A program made the translations under genes and the position numbers. Source: Baffinella frigidus (Eukaryota > Cryptophyceae > Cryptomonadales > Baffinellaceae). From it: a stretch of DNA of 19,959 bases. Positions 11,371 to 13,567 of the stretch are shown piece by piece. Every line of letters starts with the position of its first letter. Positions within the stretch are counted from its first letter, which is position 1. Below the pieces are notes generated by a model, which saw only the letters and a list, made by a program, of their open reading frames with translations, searched no databases and was not told the DNA's origin. The stretch covers positions 118,953 through 138,911 of the forward strand of contig MU646904.1 in the NCBI GenBank assembly GCA_026770585.1, given 5' to 3'.

Positions 11371-12960
11371 GACCCTCGACCCTCGACCCTCCCACCCTCA
11401 ACCCTCAACCCTCAACCCTAATCCCCAAACCTCAAACCCTGAACCCTGAACCTGCCCGATAATAACACGCCCGGTTCTATCAACAGTCCCACCAGCACTC
11501 CGAAGTGGACTTACCGAACGCGTTTCAAAAGATCGATGTTTACCAGGAAGTTCGCCTACCAGGGATCCTATCAGGCGAACGTTTTGCCTCAAATTGACTG
11601 TGGAATTGAACTCTGTAAGTCCACTTATGAGGCCTGGTGGTACCGCGCCAGATTCCTCGTGGGGTTCGGCTCTTTCCGAACGCACTTTTAGGCGCCGAAC
11701 CATCCCAAAAGTGAACATTTCTCTTGTTCCTTCCGGGGAATTGACTTCTGGAAACCCCTTTAGGTCTCCCGTATCTCCCTTAGGTCTCCCTTATCTCCCT
11801 TAGGTCTCCTCTTAATCCATTTAATAAATTCATTTCAGAGAGAATCGGGCGTGGTACCACACGAGGCTATCCATGCGAACAGATTCATCAGTTAATTATT
11901 GGATTATTGCCCAGGAAACACGCCAAAAGTCAGCATTTGATCACGTTTCCGTACGGACATCCGTACGGAAACGTGATCATTTCCCCACAAATTTTAAAAT
12001 GTCCTTTTATTCTGTTCGCATGGATAGCCTCGTGTGGTACCGGAGAGCCTTCTCAGCCGATTTCTGCTCGTCCGCGGTTGCGCCACGCGACGGGTCCAGG
12101 CAGACCTGTCCCAGGGTGCGATTTCATCCTGACGAGTATTTCTGAGAAATACGATTTCGGGGACCACCGATCCGATTTTGGTAAATCTTAAGGCTATATA
12201 TTGTGAAGTTACTGCTATGAAAGGCCAATATGAACAGCCCCTAAGCCTTAATATACACCAAAATCGTATTTATCAGGAACACTCGCCGTGATGAGATTTA
12301 CGTCCAGACACACCTGTCCCAGGGTGTGATTTACGCTCAGCAGATCCACTCCACACAGCGGACTTCGAAGGGATTTGGAATAACCCTTCAGCGATAAGAC
12401 CTACGACCCTACGGTGGGCAATCCGTAGGGACATAGGGGGGGTTCCTACGGATAAGGTAACCGGAAATGGCTTGATTCTGAAGCTTTTTTTCCTGCGAAG
12501 CCCGCTGTGTGGTATCAAGGGGGGGCCAAAAAAATCAAAAGGGTGGAGACGGCATGGCTGTCCCATGCTCATGTAAATTGAATCCGGAAGGTCGGATTCC
12601 GTAGATGTAAATTGACCAGGGGTCCGTTGCCGAGGCTCACGTGATTTCCGCGAATGTGGGGGTGGTCGGGGAAGACACCATGAGCTCCACACCGCCGCGC
12701 GTGAGCTTGGCGATGAATTCTTTCAGAGCGCGCTGCATCGTCCCCAACTCACCGCCGAGCGCCCACTCCCACTTGGGCCCGAGCGTCCGCCAGACCATCA
12801 GAAGGAAGCCAGTGCCATCAATGATGATGGTCAGCGGAGCCTCCCCCATCGCGCGCCTCCGCGCCGCCTCCTCTGAAAGGCACAGGCGCTCGCCCAGCGA
12901 GACGTTCGACCCATTATTGTGGTCGGGCGTGAGCGCCGACGTCAGGCCCCAAACCCCCAT
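46..12960 (-). CDS. Asteroid/XPG-like nuclease-superfamily protein, 12 exons, 3' end outside window
   Basis: Seen: twelve exons at 12679-12960, 12041-12105, 9819-9903, 8293-8355, 6920-7042, 5775-5925, 4891-4982, 4538-4583, 3495-3563, 1603-1648, 1062-1175 and 46-148 join in phase into 413 codons without a stop. The start MGVWGL matches the MGVxGL start of XPG/FEN1/Asteroid proteins. Metal-binding acids expected of the superfamily are present: D48 (IIIDGT), D98 (CLDPS), E177 and D179 (CDAEADMAIA), D198 and D200 (NDSDFLIF) and D254 (SGNDITG). Known: XPG-family enzymes are Mg-dependent structure-specific nucleases. Asteroid members such as human ASTE1 carry XPG-N and XPG-I halves followed by a long C-terminal domain. 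Inference: the NDSDFLIFEN and YALLL-type segments favour Asteroid over FEN1, GEN1 or XPG. The final donor (CAG|GTTTTT at 45) shows more exons beyond the window. Introns are 307-2137 bp and crowded with repeats. Individual splice sites are predicted, and activity is not proven. Confidence 0.85.
217..232 (-). pseudogene. Exon 12 acceptor copy 1
   Basis: CTGAGGCAGGCAG, the acceptor sequence of exon 12, repeated 75 bp upstream of the intact one and followed by unrelated sequence. A second copy lies at 338-353. Both sit in a shared repeat (TTAAGYGGACC...CTGCCTGCCTC). Confidence 0.6.
338..353 (-). pseudogene. Exon 12 acceptor copy 2
   Basis: CGAGGCAGGCAG, a one-base variant of the exon 12 acceptor, inside the same duplicated unit as the copy at 217-232. 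Confidence 0.55.
540..763 (+). repeat. TTCAGGG minisatellite
   Basis: About 30 near-perfect units, a one-base variant of the TTTAGGG telomere repeat. Inside intron 11 of the Asteroid-like gene, so interstitial. Confidence 0.9.
780..818 (-). pseudogene. Exon 11 3'-end copy (donor side)
   Basis: Reads SFI-stop-RRTLPIRR with the CGCAG|GCACC junction, i.e. the 3' end of exon 11 with a stop, lying downstream of the intact exon. A TTCAGGG array begins about 17 bp further on. Confidence 0.7.
976..1012 (+). repeat. Short TTTAGGG/TTCAGGG array
   Basis: A few mixed units about 50 bp downstream of the exon 11 donor. Confidence 0.7.
1062..1175 (-). CDS. Asteroid-like exon 11
   Basis: One base completing P341, codons 342-378 (YWTLAVVRNRVRHLHPRPEH and onward to LPVRR), two bases out. 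Acceptor AACGCAG. The only donor keeping the frame into exon 12 is CGCAG|GCACCT, a second GC donor. The same CGCAG|GCACC survives in the downstream copy at 780-818. Basic region; no catalytic residues expected. Confidence 0.7.
1183..1525. repeat. Intron 10 duplicated block with CCCTCAA arrays
   Basis: Three copies of GGNTTCAGGGTCTGGGGTCA-like sequence near 1194, 1292 and 1501, alternating with CCCTCAA/CCCTGAA arrays at 1258-1290 and 1457-1500. Confidence 0.7.
1316..1335 (-). pseudogene. Exon 11 5'-end copy (acceptor side)
   Basis: GGGCAG|GTCCTGGACGCTCGCGG resembles the exon 11 start GCAG|GTACTGGACGCTTGCGG, upstream of the intact exon. Confidence 0.6.
1603..1648 (-). CDS. Asteroid-like exon 10
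   Basis: Two bases completing D326, codons 327-340 (LEDRLLIECRACRL), two bases out. Acceptor CCCGGCAG, donor CC|GTATAC. The G|AC junction with exon 9 and CC|G with exon 11 both keep frame. Two acceptor-side copies lie upstream at 1745-1790 and 1858-1905, sharing GAGACCCCC just before the acceptor. Confidence 0.65.
1745..1790 (-). pseudogene. Exon 10 acceptor-region copy
   Basis: Shares CAGCGGCTTGACATTGAG followed by ACCCCCTG with the pre-acceptor region of exon 10; the exon part is lost. Confidence 0.45.
1858..1905 (-). pseudogene. Exon 10 5'-end copy
   Basis: GAGACCCCCGACAG|ACCTTGAG matches GAGACCCCCGGCAG|ACCTGGAA of exon 10, then diverges. Upstream of the intact exon. Confidence 0.6.
2025..2162. 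mobile_element. Family D hairpin MITE, about 138 bp
   Basis: Terminal inverted repeats CCACACGGTGGACTAC and GTAGTCCACCGTGTG. Same size and ends as 16676-16812 and 4572-4707. Confidence 0.72.
2075..2640. repeat. Intron 9 tandem duplication
   Basis: TTTGTACCAGCAAAG through GTAGTCCACCGTGTGTGTGG occurs at about 2085-2170 and 2450-2535; the GTTACCGCCGGTGTCGAGG motif occurs five times and TATGTTGAACCCGGAGAAT twice. Confidence 0.8.
2547..2600 (+). repeat. (TC)n microsatellite
   Basis: Uninterrupted CT dinucleotides. Confidence 0.95.
2701..2862 (+). repeat. GA-rich microsatellite region
   Basis: GAGA/GATA-rich purine tract; with the TC run it could form a long imperfect hairpin. Confidence 0.85.
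2982..3145. mobile_element. Old family C hairpin
   Basis: Diverged arms AGGGTAACAGCGTGAATTCA and complement; TAGTTGAGCCTG/CAGGCTCAAGTA. Same plan as 15490-15653. Confidence 0.6.
3157..3270 (+). repeat. Duplicated segment, also at 4003-4095
   Basis: Both share CCCTCCCAAGT, GCATCGATGA, TTTCC, ATGTTCC and ACCCTTCGGAAGGCTGT. One copy lies in intron 9, the other in intron 8, flanking exon 9. Confidence 0.75.
3344..3478. mobile_element. Hairpin element, 135 bp
   Basis: Arms TCTGCGGAAACGA and TCGTTCCTGCAGA; inner GGTAACGAAAATTACCACAC against GTGTAGTAATTTTCGTTGCC. Confidence 0.75.
3495..3563 (-). CDS. Asteroid-like exon 9
   Basis: Two bases completing V303, codons 304-325 (RLLESNPALALALEQSNAFY plus TT), one base out. 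Acceptor ACGACAG, donor CCG|GTAACA. A TTTAGGG array begins 10 bp upstream of the acceptor. A related segment (ALAMEQSNEP) lies upstream at 5340-5383. A hairpin element (3344-3478) sits directly past the donor. Confidence 0.7.
3574..3716 (+). repeat. TTTAGGG telomere-type minisatellite
   Basis: About 20 units with GGGGTTTAGGG variants, starting 10 bp from the exon 9 acceptor. Confidence 0.9.
3717..4300. repeat. Intron 8 internal duplication
   Basis: 3760-3905 and 4110-4245 share GTGAAAG-AAA, GGCGNCATGGAGAGG, GAGGTTNCAGGAA and GATCGACCRATGG. An inverted CCCTAAA array lies between (3940-4005). No exon seen. Confidence 0.7.
4538..4583 (-). CDS. Asteroid-like small exon 8
   Basis: Codons 288-302 plus one base (PTEWLPSRTCSNVPL). 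The donor CTTG|GTGAGT is a strong consensus. The only in-phase acceptor is GCGAAG, an AAG rather than YAG, which lies inside the terminal repeat of a 136-bp hairpin (4572-4707), so the first four codons would come from that element. The phase fits both neighbours (0 in, 1 out). The weakest exon of the model, supported mainly by the donor and frame. Confidence 0.5.
4572..4707. mobile_element. Family D hairpin MITE, 136 bp
   Basis: Ends CCACTCGGTGGGCTTCG and CGAAGCCCACCGTGTG. Its left end contains the predicted AAG acceptor of Asteroid exon 8. Confidence 0.7.
4715..4740 (-). pseudogene. Exon 7 donor-edge copy
   Basis: CCCACCGAC|GTAACCCCCC resembles exon 7's CCCACAGAC|GTACCCCCC, downstream of the intact exon and next to a hairpin element. 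Confidence 0.45.
4738..4876 (+). repeat. TTTAGGG/GTGTAGGG minisatellite
   Basis: Mixed TTTAGGG and TGTAGGG units, 14 bp beyond the exon 7 donor. Confidence 0.9.
4891..4982 (-). CDS. Asteroid-like exon 7
   Basis: Two bases completing G257, then codons 258-287 (DLVEKSQLAQ LLGIATARTK FRGHRAYPTD). Acceptor ATCGGCAG, donor GAC|GTACCC. It is the longest of three successive copies of this exon; the shorter ones at 5062-5128 and 5267-5316 lie upstream. A TTTAGGG/GTGTAGG minisatellite starts 14 bp after the donor. Confidence 0.75.
5062..5128 (-). pseudogene. Exon 7 copy, longer truncated form
   Basis: Acceptor CGGCAG kept; reads DLVEKSQLAQLLSIATTRTK then F and diverges. Differs from the intact exon by substitutions such as G to S. 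Upstream of the intact exon. Confidence 0.75.
5267..5316 (-). pseudogene. Exon 7 copy, shorter form
   Basis: Reads DLVEKSQLAQLLGIATT and then diverges; its acceptor has changed from CGGCAG to CGGCGG, so it should not splice. Furthest upstream of three copies. Confidence 0.72.
5340..5383 (-). pseudogene. Exon 9-like fragment
   Basis: Reads MALAMEQSNEPDSVS, related to ALALALEQSNAFY of exon 9 and sharing GAGCAAAGCAACG. It lies upstream of the intact exon but beyond exon 7, so it is the least tidy copy. Confidence 0.5.
5533..5639 (-). pseudogene. Exon 6 3'-half copy
   Basis: Reads AYAHVVTHHTVLDALGLSDP then AQLRDLAAISGNDIT with ACAG|GCCTGC, nearly identical to the intact exon's 3' two thirds. 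Downstream of the intact exon; the high identity implies a recent duplication. Confidence 0.85.
5775..5925 (-). CDS. Asteroid-like exon 6 (last catalytic Asp)
   Basis: Codons 207-256 plus one base (begins VRYIRDNTLE, ends SGNDIT). Acceptor TTTCTCAG. SGNDITG matches the XPG 'G-x-DY' position with D254. No GT donor follows before a stop. The only join that keeps frame with exon 7 is ACAG|GCCTGC, a GC donor, giving NDITGDLVEKSQ. The same ACAG|GCCTGC is kept in the downstream copy at 5533-5639. Coding call strong, donor less sure. Confidence 0.82.
6064..6223. mobile_element. Family A hairpin MITE, 160 bp
   Basis: Arms TTATCTCAGATAAACACTTT and complement; internal GTCAACTCCCCCACAAA shared with the elements at 10387-10538 and 16407-16557. 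Confidence 0.82.
6227..6297 (-). pseudogene. Exon 6 5'-half copy
   Basis: Acceptor CCAG, then VRYIRDNTLELLASGTYAHV and VTHQ, where it stops 3 bp from a hairpin element (6064-6223). Upstream of the intact exon. Together with 5533-5639 it covers the whole exon in two split pieces. Confidence 0.85.
6549..6718 (-). pseudogene. Cluster of exon 5 3'-end copies
   Basis: Four fragments of the NDSDFLIFEN end: 6682-6718 (VANDSDFLIFEN, donor GTTTCC), 6655-6672 (LIFDN), 6626-6643 (LIFED, donor GTACCC) and 6549-6584 (NANDSDCLVFQN, donor GTGCCC). All lie downstream of intact exon 5 and end near the donor position. Confidence 0.78.
6920..7042 (-). CDS. Asteroid-like exon 5 (XPG-I catalytic core)
   Basis: Codons 166-206, phase 0 at both ends; acceptor TTCACAG, donor AAT|GTAACA. 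VVRCDAEADMAIASLA is the XPG-I 'C-x-x-EAD' motif and GAYVIANDSDFLIFEN is the Asp-x-Asp motif in its Asteroid form. E177, D179, D198 and D200 are all present, so the active copy looks catalytically intact. It is the single most diagnostic exon. Three 5'-edge copies lie upstream and four 3'-edge copies downstream. Confidence 0.9.
7196..7452 (-). pseudogene. Cluster of exon 5 5'-end copies
   Basis: Three copies of the acceptor and first codons (CAG|GAGCTGCGNGTGCGGG; ELRVR): about 7197-7219, 7352-7374 and 7433-7452. All lie upstream of the intact exon. The 7197 copy runs straight into a family-C hairpin end. Confidence 0.75.
7222..7312 (+). repeat. AGTGTAAGGTAAGATTTACACAG tandem repeat
   Basis: Three units of GTAAGGTAAGATTTACAC with spacing near 27-33 bp in intron 4 of the Asteroid-like gene. 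Confidence 0.75.
7468..7536 (+). repeat. (ATC)n microsatellite
   Basis: CATCAT repeats with ATT interruptions. Confidence 0.95.
7645..7668 (-). pseudogene. Exon 4 3'-tip copy
   Basis: ATCCAGACCCTCAAGG matches the last 15 bases of exon 4 (ATCCAAACTCTCAAGG); downstream of the intact exon. Confidence 0.5.
7825..7871 (-). pseudogene. Exon 4 3'-half copy with donor
   Basis: Reads KMPQLAQDEAFQTLK with donor AAG|GTAGAG, only I to F different over the shared part. A short GGGGCATCTTTGTG echo follows at 7972-7985. Confidence 0.8.
8112..8136 (-). pseudogene. Exon 4 3'-tip copy, first downstream
   Basis: GATCCAAACCCTCACGGTATC matches the exon 4 end and donor, with a change that kills the donor AAG|GT. 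Confidence 0.5.
8159..8260 (+). repeat. GACTATTGGATCACTCAACTTAAG tandem repeat
   Basis: Three to four copies of TATTGGATCA-TCAWCTTAAGG in intron 4. Confidence 0.85.
8293..8355 (-). CDS. Asteroid-like exon 4
   Basis: Codons 145-165 (FDDIEWKMPQ LAQDEAIQTL K), phase 0 at both ends. Acceptor CGCGCAG, donor AAG|GTATAT. It reads as the 'LPxLAxxAFxxxL' helix that precedes the XPG-I acidic motif in Asteroid proteins. The pyrimidine tract on the minus strand is the end of a GAGAGGGTGTGT-type minisatellite (8364-8490). It has the largest set of partial copies in the window. Confidence 0.78.
8364..8490 (+). repeat. GAGAGGGTGTGT minisatellite
   Basis: 12-bp units; on the minus strand it is the pyrimidine-rich tract ending 8 bp before the exon 4 acceptor. 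Confidence 0.9.
8548..8925 (-). pseudogene. Cluster of exon 4 5'-end copies
   Basis: Copies at 8548-8589 (CAG|TTTGACAGCAACTGG and later AAAGATGCC), about 8836-8872 (TCTGATGGCACCTG) and 8885-8922 (TTTCACGGCACCTGG). All share TACCCACCTCTCTAC-like sequence absent from the intact exon. All lie upstream of it, and a hairpin (8640-8812) splits the cluster. Confidence 0.65.
8640..8812. mobile_element. Hairpin element, about 173 bp
   Basis: Arms TAGTGACGCAACCTATAA and complement, and CTCGTTCTGGTACAAAT against ATTTGTACCAGGAACGAG. Lies inside the cluster of exon 4 5' copies. Confidence 0.8.
9052..9140 (-). other. Exon-like open segment in intron 3
   Basis: Minus frame reads FVGGLAIPFVHPPKKNARKP then WRTRFANT. 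It is not needed for frame continuity between exons 3 and 4 and no family match is evident. Confidence 0.2.
9256..9358 (+). other. Possible plus-strand exon-like open segment inside intron 3
   Basis: After CTGCGTCAG the frame reads MVHMEECEIEDFTEVVAAKK then HKRKP and meets a good donor, CCG|GTAAGC. The acidic-then-basic composition looks coding. No family recognised; could be a nested gene or an element remnant. Confidence 0.25.
9385..9486. mobile_element. Short hairpin element, 102 bp
   Basis: Arms GGCGTCAACCTAATTACGGC and complement with inner CATTCCGTA/TACGGAATG. Confidence 0.7.
9571..9606 (-). repeat. CCCTAACC-type short array
   Basis: CCCTAAACCCTAACCCCTGA-type units next to the exon 3 downstream copy. 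Confidence 0.7.
9609..9672 (-). pseudogene. Exon 3 copy, downstream
   Basis: IWGLIESGDFLEK-stop-AEE in the exon 3 frame, ending in GTGCGGGG; about 50 bases near-identical, with a stop and an extra AAG codon. Confidence 0.78.
9684..9800 (+). repeat. GGTATATAC minisatellite
   Basis: 9-bp units (CGGTATATA), starting about 18 bp past the exon 3 donor. Self-complementary TATA runs give it hairpin potential. Confidence 0.9.
9819..9903 (-). CDS. Asteroid-like exon 3
   Basis: One base completing R116, then codons 117-144 (QVLKPHRTEQ IWGLIESGGF LEEWAEEE). Acceptor CCCGCAG, donor GAG|GTGCGG. The phase-2 start exactly fits exon 2's CG overhang. Helical and rich in Glu/Arg, in the variable region between XPG-N and XPG-I. 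Partial copies lie on both sides (9937-9975 upstream, 9609-9672 downstream), and a GGTATATAC minisatellite starts about 18 bp past the donor. Confidence 0.72.
9937..9975 (-). pseudogene. Exon 3 5'-part copy, upstream
   Basis: CTTACCGCACCAAGCAGATC then TGGGG matches the CCTCACCGCACCGAGCAG stretch of exon 3, then diverges into CAACGAACAG. Confidence 0.7.
10251..10375. mobile_element. Degenerate relative of the 15913 hairpin
   Basis: Shares CCTAGCTCTG, GGCTCACCAAT, AAAGTTGACGGAT and CAGCAT-TCAACTTG in the same order; right arm lost. Confidence 0.65.
10387..10538. mobile_element. Family A hairpin MITE, 152 bp
   Basis: Arms CTTATCTCAGAAAA and complement; internal GTCAATTCCCCTTCAAA and GTCAACTTAT. 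Confidence 0.82.
10613..10761. mobile_element. Family B hairpin, 149 bp
   Basis: Arms CCACCAACCTTTACAGAGGG and complement; ACCAGATCGTCGATTTT against AAAATCGTCGATTTGGT. Confidence 0.78.
10767..11149. other. Intron 2 interior without recognised feature
   Basis: No exon, hairpin or tandem repeat recognised. Open frames here lack any motif or matching splice phase. Confidence 0.4.
11150..11288. mobile_element. Family B hairpin, 139 bp
   Basis: Arms CCACCAACCCTCAGCG and complement, GACCAAATCGTC against GACGATTTGCTC. Third family-B copy; a lone right end lies near 15390-15425. Confidence 0.7.
11313..11450 (-). repeat. CCCTCAA minisatellite
   Basis: About 18 units with CCCTCGA variants, mid-intron 2. 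Confidence 0.9.
11451..11850. repeat. Intron 2, diverged inverted/duplicated sequence
   Basis: AAGTGGACTTACCGAACG (11503) and a complementary TAAGTCCACTTATGAG (11617) suggest an old hairpin of about 130 bp. TTAGGTCTCC(C/T)TTATCTCCC repeats lie at 11758-11810. Confidence 0.5.
11853..12041. mobile_element. Hairpin element bearing exon 2's donor, 189 bp
   Basis: Arms GGTACCACACGAGGCTATCC and complement, inner palindrome around CGTTTCCGTACGGA. Its right end abuts Asteroid exon 2, and the GTACC of the arm is the predicted 5' splice site. Confidence 0.8.
12041..12105 (-). CDS. Asteroid-like exon 2
   Basis: Codons 95-115 plus two bases (VCLDPSRGATADEQKSAEKAL, R split). Acceptor GGGACAG at 12106-12108. 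The donor is CG|GTACCA, and that GTACC is the terminus of a hairpin element (11853-12041), so the element appears to supply the donor. D98 is the likely equivalent of the FEN1 'FDG' Asp. A decayed copy of the acceptor and exon start lies upstream at 12298-12335. Confidence 0.75.
12131..12290. mobile_element. Hairpin element, about 160 bp
   Basis: Imperfect arms CGAGTATTTCTGAGAAATAC then GATTT at left and the complement (CGAGTGTTCCTGATAAATAC) at right. It lies between two copies of the exon 2 acceptor. Confidence 0.72.
12298..12335 (-). pseudogene. Exon 2 acceptor-edge copy
   Basis: CACCCTGGGACAG|GTGTGTC then TGGACG matches exon 2's CACCCTGGGACAG|GTCTGCC. Upstream of the intact exon, and separated from it by the hairpin at 12131-12290. 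Confidence 0.72.
12340..12640. other. Intron 1 interior
   Basis: Contains small CCTACGG/CCGTAGG stem-loops at 12405-12460 and paired ATGTAAATTGA motifs at 12571 and 12604. No exon seen. Confidence 0.4.
12679..12960 (-). CDS. Asteroid-like exon 1 (XPG N-terminal domain, start codon)
   Basis: Codons 1-94. The ATG at 12960 sits in GACGCATGG and opens with MGVWGLTSAL, the conserved family N-terminus whose free start normally threads into the active site. LTIIIDGTGFLL carries the first catalytic Asp (D48). The exon ends GGVELM with donor ATG|GTGTCT. The open frame runs on to 12637, but GVELM joined to exon 2 (VCLDPSRG) restores the expected 'GVEL-V-x-DP' strand, so the splice is preferred. The boundary is moderately sure; the domain call is strong. 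Confidence 0.88.
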
Positions 12961-13491
12961 GCGTCACCAGGCGCAAAACGGCCACGCGTGGCCGTCTTGC
13001 TGCCACGGGGCCGTCTTGCCGAGCCCAGTGTCGTGCAAGGGGATCTAAGTCTCGCGGATTTTGAATTACAGGGCAGCGGAGATACAGCTCCTGAGGGCTT
13101 GTTTCCGAGCCCAGTCTCGTGCGAGGTCGGCAGGAAAACCTCGCACGCGACTGGGCTCGGCTCCTGCGGGTCCGACACACCTCCGAGGTTCCGATACACC
13201 CCTACAAGCTTCAAAAAGTCGAGTTTTTGAGCTTGTTCGCACCGCCAGAAGTAGACAGGTTGACTTTTGGCGAAGGTCACTGGTCAAATTCAAAAGTCGA
13301 TCAGTCAACATTTGAAGTTGACCAGCCCCGGGGGGCTGCAAACGTGTTTGCGTTCTGTGCAACAGCAACATCGTGCATCCGTCCGTATGTTGTAACTTGA
13401 CGACCCGCAGACCCGCCTGTTCAGTCAAGGCGAAAGAAACATCGGGGGGTAACGAAGGAGGGAGGTGCCATCCACGCTTCAACTTAACACC
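12961..13491. promoter_or_regulatory. Head-to-head 5' region of both genes
   Basis: About 530 bp separate the two predicted starts, so it should hold both promoters. I see no convincing TATA box. It holds a near-perfect inverted repeat at 13107-13163 (GAGCCCAGTCTCGTGCGAGG against its complement), with an extra half-copy near 13019-13040, a short hairpin around an AT run at 13206-13233, and GTTGACTTTTG/CAAAAGTC inverted motifs at 13258-13310. Confidence 0.5.
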
Positions 13492-13567
13492 ATGCTCTTG
13501 CACATCGATGGCATGTCCTGCCCCAAGTGCCCTCCGCGGGTCCGCAAGGCCCTCGTCGCGCTCGCTG
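13492..13567 (+). CDS. HMA gene exon 1 (HMA domain 1, first half)
   Basis: Codons 1-25 plus one base; [13 protein letters not shown] carries C10 and C13. Start chosen at the ATG of AACACCATG; the upstream frame is open to 13465 but has no ATG, so a further 5' exon cannot be excluded. Donor CTG|GTGTGC. Splicing to exon 2 gives [14 protein letters not shown], matching [12 protein letters not shown] of domain 2. Confidence 0.75.

Noticed and set aside
10938-11462. 174-codon plus-strand open frame
   Set aside because: Crosses a family B hairpin and ends in CCCTCAA repeats; no recognisable motif.
12641-13048. 135-codon plus-strand open frame over the 5' end of the nuclease gene
   Set aside because: Opposite strand of exon 1, whose MGVWGL start and IIIDGT motif are diagnostic.
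13207-13310. Retroelement remnant in the shared 5' region
   Set aside because: Only short inverted motifs are visible; no reverse transcriptase, LTR or poly-A evidence.
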